Below are positions 1-6,380 of a DNA stretch of 6,983 bases, one piece after another. The notes under the pieces were generated by a model, which was not told the origin of the DNA, did not search any database, and saw only the letters and a program-made list of their open reading frames with translations. The translations under genes were made by a program, and so were the position numbers. Location: NCBI GenBank assembly GCA_021107605.1, contig JAIOSN010000201.1:1-6983 (forward strand). The letters are read 5' to 3'. Each line of letters starts with the position of its first letter. The stretch's first letter is position 1. The DNA is from Anaerolineae bacterium (lineage in GTDB: Bacteria; Chloroflexota; Anaerolineae; B4-G1; SLSP01).

Positions 1-91
1 TGTAAGGCGGTCAAGTAAACCATGGGGGTATTTGATATTGGGCTGCTCAACGTGAATTCAGTTCGATCTAGTTTGGAGGGTAAGTTGACCA
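1..91 (+). other. Leader before the first gene, possible tail of an upstream gene
   Basis: Frame 1 reads five sense codons and then TAA at 16-18, so this could be the last few residues of an upstream gene. Frame 2 stays open until TGA at 53-55, so it could equally hold such a tail. Neither is long enough to identify. The stretch holds an 8-bp perfect palindrome TGAATTCA at 53-60 and the ribosome binding site of the first gene at 75-80. I see no convincing -10/-35 pair and no terminator hairpin. With so little sequence between a possible upstream stop and position 92, the first complete gene may not be the first gene of its transcript. Confidence 0.4.
75..80 (+). promoter_or_regulatory. Ribosome binding site of the adenylate-forming enzyme gene
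   Basis: GGAGGG lies 11 nt upstream of the ATG at 92. It is a near-perfect Shine-Dalgarno core and supports 92 as the start. The other upstream ATG, at 22, opens only a 31-codon frame ending at 117 and has no such site. Confidence 0.7.
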
Positions 92-1444
92 ATGCCCCTG
101 ATATCTACAATTGCTAAAGTCCATAGATGGGCATTGTACACAAAACATCCGCTCTTTGCTCGCGCCGTTGCCGAGCTTGATGCCACGCAGTGGTATGAGC
201 CTGAACGTATCCAGAAGCGTGTGTGGTCACGTATGCAATCTTTGTTGGCGTATGCGTATAAACATGTCTCGTACTATCGCCAATTGTTTCAGGAGCAGCA
301 CATCTGTCCCCAAGACATCCGAAACCCTGAAACGTTTCAACACATCCCCGTATTAACCAAACGGTTAGTCCGAGAAAACCAGAAAAGCCTACTATCTGAC
401 CAGATTGACATGGCAAAACTAATCCAAAACTACACTGGCGGGTCTACTGGAGAACGTCTCGCTTTTTACCAAGATCAGAATTATTGGTTCTATAATGCGG
501 CTGACAAGGCTCGTTGTTTTGCGATGTGTGGTTATACTATAGGCGACCGGGTAGCGTACTTGTGGGGAGCTGACTACGATACTCCACAGGGCAAGATGGC
601 CACGTTACGAGATCGTTTAACCTATAATCGTATCTGGATCAATGTGTTCGACCTGGACAAAAGTAAATTTGAGCTAACTGTTGAGCGGCTGCAACGTTTT
701 TGCCCTACTTTGTTGATAGGGTACGTCTCATCTCTCACCATGCTGGCCCGCTACTTGCAAAAACACCGTTTGACCATTCCCTCTGTGCATGCCATTGAGT
801 CCTCCGCTGAAGTATTGACGCTTTCAAATCGAAAGTTGATTGAAAACACCTTTGTTTGCCAAGTTTTCGATCGTTATGGATGTAGAGAAGTAGGTAATAT
901 TGCACATGAGTGTGAGGAGCATACTGGGTTACACATTCTGGCAGACAACAACCATGTCGAATTCTTGACTGCTGCCGGACAACCGGTGACTGGTGGGAAT
1001 ATGGGGTTAATTACGGTCACTAATCTGAGTAACTACGCTTTCCCATTCATTCGTTACCAAACCGGTGACTTGGGACGTCCGAGTGACCGTATCTGTTCCT
1101 GCGGTCGGGGGTTACCCTTGATGGAAGTGGTTGAAGGGCGCACCTCTGATATTATCCTTGCGCCTGGAGGTAAGTTGCTGCACGGAGAATTCTTTACGCA
1201 TCTGTTTTACAAATTGGACGCTGTGCGGCAGTTCCAAGTTATGCAGACATCGCGCACGCGACTGCTGGTACGTATTGTGTGGGATAACCACCCGGACGCA
1301 GCAACCATTGCCTTTTTGGAAAAAACAATCCACGAGCATGGAGACCCCCAATTCGAAATCCAGTTTGAGTCTTTAGACCGTATAGACAAATCGGCTTCGG
1401 GTAAATTCCGTTTCACAATATCAGAAGTTCCACTGGAGTTTTAG
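92..1444 (+). CDS. PaaK/CapK-family adenylate-forming enzyme (phenylacetate-CoA ligase-like)
   Basis: A cytoplasmic 450-residue protein of the ANL superfamily, PaaK/CapK branch, with the usual length for that group and no signal peptide. Visible motifs in order: phosphate-binding loop TGGSTG (115-120), YGCREVG (262-268) in the position of the adenylate-binding YGxxE motif, YQTGDLG (322-328) with the ribose-contacting Asp326, EGR (348-350) at the hinge, and C-terminal SASGKFRF with candidate catalytic Lys438. His272, Cys274, Cys335 and Cys337 resemble the metal-site residues of several PaaK-like proteins. The family activates a carboxylic acid with ATP to an acyl-AMP, often then transferred to CoA. 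Homologues called CapK occur in capsule loci, where the substrate is mostly unknown. The start has a strong Shine-Dalgarno site, and the stop abuts the DUF362 gene. Family assignment is firm; substrate, CoA use and true phenylacetate activity cannot be read from the sequence. A role in adding an acyl or amino-acid substituent to the polysaccharide is inference. Confidence 0.9.
   Translation: MPLISTIAKVHRWALYTKHPLFARAVAELDATQWYEPERIQKRVWSRMQSLLAYAYKHVSYYRQLFQEQHICPQDIRNPETFQHIPVLTKRLVRENQKSLLSDQIDMAKLIQNYTGGSTGERLAFYQDQNYWFYNAADKARCFAMCGYTIGDRVAYLWGADYDTPQGKMATLRDRLTYNRIWINVFDLDKSKFELTVERLQRFCPTLLIGYVSSLTMLARYLQKHRLTIPSVHAIESSAEVLTLSNRKLIENTFVCQVFDRYGCREVGNIAHECEEHTGLHILADNNHVEFLTAAGQPVTGGNMGLITVTNLSNYAFPFIRYQTGDLGRPSDRICSCGRGLPLMEVVEGRTSDIILAPGGKLLHGEFFTHLFYKLDAVRQFQVMQTSRTRLLVRIVWDNHPDAATIAFLEKTIHEHGDPQFEIQFESLDRIDKSASGKFRFTISEVPLEF
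1435..1438 (+). promoter_or_regulatory. Ribosome binding site of the DUF362 gene, inside the preceding gene
   Basis: GGAG sits 6 nt before the ATG at 1445, within the last codons of the adenylate-forming enzyme gene. Together with the contiguous TAG-ATG junction it fixes the start and implies translational coupling of the two genes. Confidence 0.65.
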
Positions 1445-2911
1445 ATGTTTTCTAATCAATCGCAAGTTGCTTTGTGGCATGACGCAAATTTGATTCATTA
1501 CTCGCCCCCTCCCCCCTTTCACCCGGCGTGTGCTTTTCCCGAGTATCCATTCCAGTCCAGTTGCTTTCTGAGTGATCACAATCCGGTCTATGAAGCGGTT
1601 CGTAATCTGTTCAAATTGATGCGTTTGGATGCAAGCCATCAGGAAACTCCTGGATGGAATCCGCTACAAGAGTGGATTAAACCAGGTGATATAGTTGTTA
1701 TCAAACCCAACTTGGTGCGTCATGTTCATGGGTTGGGATTGAGTTTAGATAGTCTCATTACCCATCCCTCAGTCATTCGTGTCGTGATGGATTACGTATA
1801 TATTGCACTGCAAGGACATGGAACATTGATTGTCGGGGACGCACCGCTACAAACGACGGATTTTGATATTCTGGTCAGAAACTCGGGACTGGGGGCATTG
1901 GCCGACTTTTACCGCCATTACGCCCATCTCGATTTCCACCTGACTGACTTTCGTCGTGAGCATAGTGTAAAAGACCAGCGGGGACGAATTGTCCAACGTT
2001 TTGACCTAGCTGGCGACCCGCGAGGCTATCGTGCCGTCAACTTGGGTTCAAGCAGTTTGCTTAAACCGTGTATTGATCAATATAAAAACTTCCGTGTAAC
2101 AAATTACGACCCCGAGGAGATGATGACGCATCACAACCCCATGATAAATGAATATCTCATATCTCAATCCGTGTTGGATGCCGATGTAGTTATCAATCTT
2201 CCCAAGCTTAAGACGCACCGCAAAGGGGGCATCACAGCTGCTCTAAAAAATCTGGTTGGAATCAACGGATCTAAGGATTGGCTTACTCACCATACCTGTG
2301 GCTCGGTTGTTGATGGCGGAGATGAGTATTTACACCCCAGCCTACGCAAACGATGGCTTACGTTACTTAACGAGAGATTAGATGTTTGCCGCAATCCCTT
2401 CTGGCGAGAAATATATTACTTGTGTAAGCGTACGATTGCTGTTACACGACATCTGATTCCTTATCCAGACGTCTATTTTGAGGGAAGCTGGTATGGCAAC
2501 GATACGCTCTGGCGGATGGTGTTGGATTTGAATCGAATCTTGTTATACGCAGACCGGCAAGGTACTATACAGCCAACTTCGCAACGCAAATTGATAATAT
2601 TAGTAGATGCTCTCCTGGCCGGAGAAGGAGAGGGCCCATTGGAACCTACTCCAAAACCCTGTGGTTTGTTAGTCGCTGGCACTCATCCAGTATTTGTAGA
2701 TGATGTGTGTGCCCGGGTGATGGGGTTTGATCCTTCGCGCATTCCACTGATTAATCAGGGATTAGATGTGTTTGGTTTGCGTGATAAACTTCAAGGATTA
2801 TCACTATGCAGCAATGACAAGAATTGGTCAACGATCAACCAATTGATGCAACATCACCTGGGATTTGTTCCGTCAGCAGGCTGGGCGGGACAAATCGAAA
2901 GAACAGTATGA
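1445..2911 (+). CDS. DUF362 domain-containing protein
   Basis: A 488-residue soluble protein with no signal peptide or clear membrane segment. It carries the hallmarks of DUF362: KPNLV (87-91), a THPSV strand-turn (106-110), VGDAP (130-134), the diagnostic NLPKLKTH (251-258) followed by GITAALKNLVG (262-272), and a C-terminal half with DALLAGEGEGP (388-398) and AGTHPVFVDDVCARVMGFDP (411-430). Between the halves lies an insert of roughly 110 residues (about 276-384) containing GSWYGNDTLWRM (347-358). The nine cysteines are scattered and form no CxxCxxC cluster, so the ferredoxin-like tail of many DUF362 proteins is absent. The N-terminal 45 residues are proline-rich, with four prolines at 21-24, and not conserved in a way I recognise. 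The gene directly follows the adenylate-forming enzyme and overlaps the next gene by 4 nt. DUF362 has no generally established biochemical function. Its place here suggests a step in making or modifying the surface glycan, perhaps jointly with its upstream neighbour. Confidence 0.88.
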   Translation: MFSNQSQVALWHDANLIHYSPPPPFHPACAFPEYPFQSSCFLSDHNPVYEAVRNLFKLMRLDASHQETPGWNPLQEWIKPGDIVVIKPNLVRHVHGLGLSLDSLITHPSVIRVVMDYVYIALQGHGTLIVGDAPLQTTDFDILVRNSGLGALADFYRHYAHLDFHLTDFRREHSVKDQRGRIVQRFDLAGDPRGYRAVNLGSSSLLKPCIDQYKNFRVTNYDPEEMMTHHNPMINEYLISQSVLDADVVINLPKLKTHRKGGITAALKNLVGINGSKDWLTHHTCGSVVDGGDEYLHPSLRKRWLTLLNERLDVCRNPFWREIYYLCKRTIAVTRHLIPYPDVYFEGSWYGNDTLWRMVLDLNRILLYADRQGTIQPTSQRKLIILVDALLAGEGEGPLEPTPKPCGLLVAGTHPVFVDDVCARVMGFDPSRIPLINQGLDVFGLRDKLQGLSLCSNDKNWSTINQLMQHHLGFVPSAGWAGQIERTV

Positions 2912-4065
2912 TGCGCGTGGTGATGGTTATTACCCAGTTCTATCCCCGCATCGGCGGGGCCGAGCGCCAGTTAATGCTCCTGGGACGTGAATTGCAAACC
3001 CTGGGAGTCGAGATCCAGGTCATTACTGCCCGTTTCCCCGGTCTCCTACGGAAAGAGACAGTCCACGGCTTGCCGATCGTCCGTCTGCCCAGTCCGGGAC
3101 GCGGTGGGCGCTGGGCAAGGTGGGGTAACCTGGTATTTCTGGCCCAGCTGGCCGTATGGCTGGTTTGGCACCGCCGTGAGTACGAAATCATACATGCTCA
3201 CATTGTCAGCGTCGCTGCCTGTCTGGTAGTTGGAATTGGACGTGTCCTGGGAAAGGGTACTGTGGTCAAGGTAGCGAATAGTGGGCCGTACAGCGATTTT
3301 CGTCGATCCTTGGGACGACACCGATTTTTGGATCGCTTGTTTCTGCGTGTGCTCAAGCAAGTGGATGTCATCATCAGTATCTCCAATCAAGTTCGCGCCG
3401 ATCTGGGGGTACTTGATTTTAGCCCAGATCAGATCGTGGATATTCCCAACGGTGTGCTATTGAAGTCTGAGAACATTGCCGGCGTATCCAAGTCCATCCT
3501 GCGCCGGCAACTAGGACTACCGGAGGGCCCGTTGGTTCTGTGTGTCGCCAGCTTGCACCCCAAGAAAGGGCTAGATGTGTTGATTCGGACATGGCAAAAG
3601 GTTGACACTGTTGTACCTCAAGCCCAGTTGATTATTTTGGGAGAGGGTCCACAGAGGACTGTTCTAGAGACAATGGTGATGCAAAACAATCTAGCCGACC
3701 AGATACACCTGCCCGGATGGGTAGAGAAGGTCCCTGACTATTTACGAGTTGCCGATCTATTCGTCCTGCCCTCGCGGGCTGAAGGATTGTCTAATGCGCT
3801 GCTAGAGGCGATGGCAGCGGGTCTGCCGATTGTCGCCACGCGGGTGGGGGGGACGGCTGACGTTATTATCAGTGGGGAGAATGGACTCCTGGTGCCACCG
3901 GACGATGCAATCGCTCTGAGTGAAGCACTTCTGTCTCTGTTCCAGGATCCAACTTTACAGGAGCAACTAGGCCGTGCGGCACGGCGTACTGTGGAAACCC
4001 GATACGCTATCTTATCCGTGGCTACCCACTACTTGGAACTTTACCATAGGCTAGCCGATGAGTAA
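2908..4065 (+). CDS. GT4-family glycosyltransferase (first of four)
   Basis: A 385-residue GT-B-fold glycosyltransferase of normal GT4 length. The N-terminal Rossmann domain opens with a hydrophobic strand and the acceptor-side loop PRIGGAER (13-20), with HAH at 96-98. The IPNGV linker (179-183) leads into the donor-binding domain: KKGLD (219-223), GEGP (245-248), and the GT4 E-x7-E signature with Glu292 and Glu300, followed by GLPIVATRVGG. GT4 enzymes use nucleotide-activated sugars and usually retain the anomeric configuration; donor and acceptor here are unknown. I place the start at the ATG at 2908, overlapping the DUF362 stop as ATGA; the adjacent ATG at 2911 is equally possible. The frame is open back to an ATG at 2824, but the 28 extra residues lie entirely within DUF362 coding sequence and precede the conserved first strand, so that start is unlikely. 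A weak GAAAGA site lies 5 nt upstream. GC content rises sharply at this gene compared with the two before it. Confidence 0.92.
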   Translation: MMRVVMVITQFYPRIGGAERQLMLLGRELQTLGVEIQVITARFPGLLRKETVHGLPIVRLPSPGRGGRWARWGNLVFLAQLAVWLVWHRREYEIIHAHIVSVAACLVVGIGRVLGKGTVVKVANSGPYSDFRRSLGRHRFLDRLFLRVLKQVDVIISISNQVRADLGVLDFSPDQIVDIPNGVLLKSENIAGVSKSILRRQLGLPEGPLVLCVASLHPKKGLDVLIRTWQKVDTVVPQAQLIILGEGPQRTVLETMVMQNNLADQIHLPGWVEKVPDYLRVADLFVLPSRAEGLSNALLEAMAAGLPIVATRVGGTADVIISGENGLLVPPDDAIALSEALLSLFQDPTLQEQLGRAARRTVETRYAILSVATHYLELYHRLADE

Positions 4066-5221
4066 AAAACTTCGTATCCTTATGATCATCGGTCGCTATC
4101 GTCCCCGTATCGGCGGCACAGAAATCCAGGCTGAACGACTGGCGCGAACGCTTGTGCAAAAGGGTGTGGTCGTCGAAATCTTGACCGGGCGCGAGCGCGG
4201 GTTGGCGCGCTACGAACAGTGCGACGGCGTGCATATCCAGCGGTTGTGGATCCCTGACGTGGGCATCCCGGCACTTAACGCCATTGCCTTGGGAGCAGGG
4301 CTATATCGGGCGATCCGCCAACGACGTCAGCAATTTGATGTCCTGCACGTTCATCAGGCCCTATATCCGGCCTATGCGAGCGTAGCCGCCGCGACTCGCC
4401 TGAACAAGCCTTCCATCGTTAAAATCTCCAGCAGTGGAGAACGATTGGATCTCAAGTTGCTGTCCCGACAGGCCGGCCCGCTCGGTCGCCATGCAGCCAG
4501 ATACCTGATACGGCACACTACCACCTTTGTTGCGCTCAATGAGCAGATTGCAGCCGCCCTAAAAGATTGGAATGTCTCCGAACAGCGGATTGCGCATATT
4601 CCCAACGGCGTTGAGGTCCCCGCTCTCACCCAACTAAAAGCATGGGCGGCCTACCGGGAACGGTTACATCTACCTTCTGATCGCCCAGTACTCCTATGCG
4701 TGGGGAGCTTACGAGCGGCAAAGAACCAATCCCTGTTGGTCACCGCCATGCAACGTCTCGCAGAACGTGGTCAAGATGTGACTTTGCTCTTGTTGGGAGA
4801 CGGCCCTCTTCGTCCTATCCTGGAGCGCCAAGTCAGGGAATACAACCTGAATAATCAGGTCATCTTTCGCGGGCGAGTGCCAAATGTTCTGGATTACCTG
4901 TACGCTGCAGACCTATTTGTGCTACCATCATCGGTGGAGGGACTATCAAATGCGTTGCTCGAAGCCATGTCTGTCGGCCTGCCCTGTGTGGCGTCTGACA
5001 TTCCAGGTAATCGCGTACCGCTACAGCATGATGTCAACGGGCTACTCTTCGAACCGAACAATGCTGACCAATTGGCGGAAACTATCGCAGAGTTGCTGTT
5101 AGACCGGGAACAGGCTGCAGCGCTTGGACGTCAGGCCAGAGAAACCATCAAGGCCCAGTACTCGATCACACGAGTTGCTGACCAATACATTGCCTTGTAC
5201 AATCGGCTGCTTACGGAGTGA
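4058..5221 (+). CDS. GT4-family glycosyltransferase (second of four)
   Basis: A 387-residue GT-B glycosyltransferase whose ATG lies 8 nt inside the preceding gene, indicating coupled translation; only a weak AGG (4048-4050) serves as ribosome site. The N-terminal strand leads into the loop PRIGGTE (16-22), then HVH (97-99), IPNGV (181-185), GDGP (247-250) and the E-x7-E pair Glu294/Glu302. It resembles its upstream neighbour closely in places: both carry PRIGG, SG after VK in the acceptor domain (residues 121-126), LFVLPS and EGLSNALLEAM, and they end in similar helices with a YxxLYxRL pattern. This points to an old duplication followed by divergence, so the two probably act on successive acceptors with different donors. 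After the second Glu it has GLPCVASDIPGNRV rather than the neighbour's GLPIVATRVGG, a change close to the donor phosphate pocket. Sugar specificity cannot be deduced. Confidence 0.92.
   Translation: MSKKLRILMIIGRYRPRIGGTEIQAERLARTLVQKGVVVEILTGRERGLARYEQCDGVHIQRLWIPDVGIPALNAIALGAGLYRAIRQRRQQFDVLHVHQALYPAYASVAAATRLNKPSIVKISSSGERLDLKLLSRQAGPLGRHAARYLIRHTTTFVALNEQIAAALKDWNVSEQRIAHIPNGVEVPALTQLKAWAAYRERLHLPSDRPVLLCVGSLRAAKNQSLLVTAMQRLAERGQDVTLLLLGDGPLRPILERQVREYNLNNQVIFRGRVPNVLDYLYAADLFVLPSSVEGLSNALLEAMSVGLPCVASDIPGNRVPLQHDVNGLLFEPNNADQLAETIAELLLDREQAAALGRQARETIKAQYSITRVADQYIALYNRLLTE
5215..5218 (+). promoter_or_regulatory. Ribosome binding site that sets the start of the third glycosyltransferase
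   Basis: GGAG overlaps the final sense codons of the preceding gene and stands 7 nt before the ATG at 5226. This decides for 5226 over the longer in-frame start at 5124, which lies deep inside the preceding gene. Confidence 0.7.
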
Positions 5222-5225
5222 AAGC

Positions 5226-6380
5226 ATGTCTACATCAAACTACCAGCCAACTACCGCTCAGATAAATGCCCAGGCTAAGATTCCTCTCTTCCACCTCATC
5301 ACCGAACTCGATATCGGTGGTGCGCAGAAAGCTCTCCTGCGTCTCCTCACTCACCTGGACCGTGACCGCTTCTCTCCCACCGTCATCTGCCTCTACAACG
5401 GCGACAAAGCCGTGGCCCAGGAAATCCGCGCCTTGAGCATCCCCGTCATTGATCTGGGGATGACCGCCAAATGGCGACTGGATGCCTTTTGGCGACTCTA
5501 CCGCCTCCTGCGCCGCGAGCGCCCCACCATCTTGCATACCTGGATGTTCCACGCCAACATCCCCGGCCGGGTATTAGGGCGGCTGACAGGGATACCCATC
5601 GTTATCTCATCGGAGCGCACCATGGGACAGGAGAGTCGCTGGCGCTACCGGCTCAACCGGCTCACCGATCCACTGACCGACCGCGTAGTTTGTGTCTCCC
5701 AACTGGTGGCCGATTTCGTCGTCGCAGAGGTAGGTATCCCGCGGCACAAAACCATCGTCATCCCCAACGGCATTGACGCGCAAGCCTTTGAGCATCTGCC
5801 CACTAAACAGAAAGCCCGCGTGGACTTGGGATTGCCTCTCGACTCAACGCTGGTAGGAACAGTGGCGCGCCTGGATCCGGTCAAGCGGCTGGATGTTTTG
5901 TTGCAGGCGACGGCGTTAATGGACGATGTTCACACCGTCATCGTCGGCGCTGGGCCGGAACGGGAGAGCTTGGAAGCGTTGAGCGAACGGTTGGGGCTGG
6001 CGGACCGAGTCCACTTTGTCGGACAGCAAAGTAACGTGCCGGAATGGTTGGCGGCCCTGGATATATTCGCGCTCACCTCGGACTGGGAGGGTATGTCCAA
6101 CGCCATACTCGAGGCCATGGCTGCCGGCCTACCCATCGTCGCCACCGCCGTCGGCGGCACGCCGGAAGTGGTTGTGGACGGCGTCACCGGCTTGCTCGTC
6201 CCCCCGCGTGATCCTGACGCCCTGACTCAGGCCATCACCCGTCTGTTGCGCGACCCTGACCTGCGGCGCAAAATGGGCCGCGCCGGGCGGGAACGGGTGC
6301 AGCAACACTTCAGCGTGGAGAGGATGGTGCAACAAACCCAATCGCTCTACGAGCAGCTCTTAGCCAAGAAAGGCCTATAA
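5226..6380 (+). CDS. GT4-family glycosyltransferase (third of four)
   Basis: A 384-residue GT-B glycosyltransferase starting 4 nt after the preceding stop. Residues 2-19 form a polar, Gln/Asn/Thr-rich extension before the first core strand (PLFHLITELD, 20-29). It belongs to the subgroup with GGAQ (31-34) in the N-terminal loop rather than GGAE or GGTE. Further landmarks are HTWMFHAN (104-111), SSERT (128-132), VCVSQ (155-159), IPNGID (179-184), VARLDPVKRLD (213-223), GAGP (241-244), and the E-x7-E pair Glu288/Glu296 within DWEGMSNAILEAM. The family transfers sugar from a nucleotide donor with retention; here it probably extends a lipid-linked glycan in the cytoplasm. Codon third positions are richer in G and C than in the first two genes of the window. 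An ATG at 5124 is in frame but overlaps the preceding gene by almost 100 nt and lacks support. Donor and acceptor are unknown. Confidence 0.92.
   Translation: MSTSNYQPTTAQINAQAKIPLFHLITELDIGGAQKALLRLLTHLDRDRFSPTVICLYNGDKAVAQEIRALSIPVIDLGMTAKWRLDAFWRLYRLLRRERPTILHTWMFHANIPGRVLGRLTGIPIVISSERTMGQESRWRYRLNRLTDPLTDRVVCVSQLVADFVVAEVGIPRHKTIVIPNGIDAQAFEHLPTKQKARVDLGLPLDSTLVGTVARLDPVKRLDVLLQATALMDDVHTVIVGAGPERESLEALSERLGLADRVHFVGQQSNVPEWLAALDIFALTSDWEGMSNAILEAMAAGLPIVATAVGGTPEVVVDGVTGLLVPPRDPDALTQAITRLLRDPDLRRKMGRAGRERVQQHFSVERMVQQTQSLYEQLLAKKGL
6369..6373 (+). promoter_or_regulatory. Ribosome binding site of the fourth glycosyltransferase
   Basis: AAAGG lies 6 nt before the ATG at 6380, inside the last codons of the preceding gene. 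With the TAATG stop-start fusion this supports both the start and translational coupling. Confidence 0.6.

Noticed and set aside
53..60. Palindrome TGAATTCA, flanked by AAC and GTT, as an operator
   Set aside because: The arms extend only with a one-base bulge, no promoter elements flank it, and an 8-bp palindrome is expected by chance fairly often.
32..60. TTGATA followed 17 nt later by an AT-containing hexamer as a promoter
   Set aside because: The -35-like box is acceptable, but no -10 candidate at suitable spacing matches TATAAT in more than a few positions.
1504..1516. C-rich tract (CCCCCTCCCCCC) near the DUF362 start as a phase-variation site
   Set aside because: It is broken by a T and simply encodes a short proline run. 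The longest homopolymer is only six bases, short for a contingency locus.
2824..2907. 28-residue N-terminal extension of the first glycosyltransferase
   Set aside because: It lies wholly within the DUF362 coding sequence in another frame and precedes the usual GT4 first strand. The ATGA overlap at 2908 is the more natural start.
3846..3852. Run of seven G in the first glycosyltransferase as a slippage site
   Set aside because: It encodes the conserved V-G-G turn of the GT4 donor domain, and seven bases is shorter than typical phase-variable tracts.
5124..5225. 34-residue N-terminal extension of the third glycosyltransferase
   Set aside because: It is out-of-frame translation of the preceding gene's conserved C-terminus, and the strong GGAG site is placed for the ATG at 5226.
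5235..5552. 105-codon antisense open frame in the third glycosyltransferase
   Set aside because: It lies wholly inside a conserved coding region, has no recognisable motif, and is best explained as a shadow of the sense gene.
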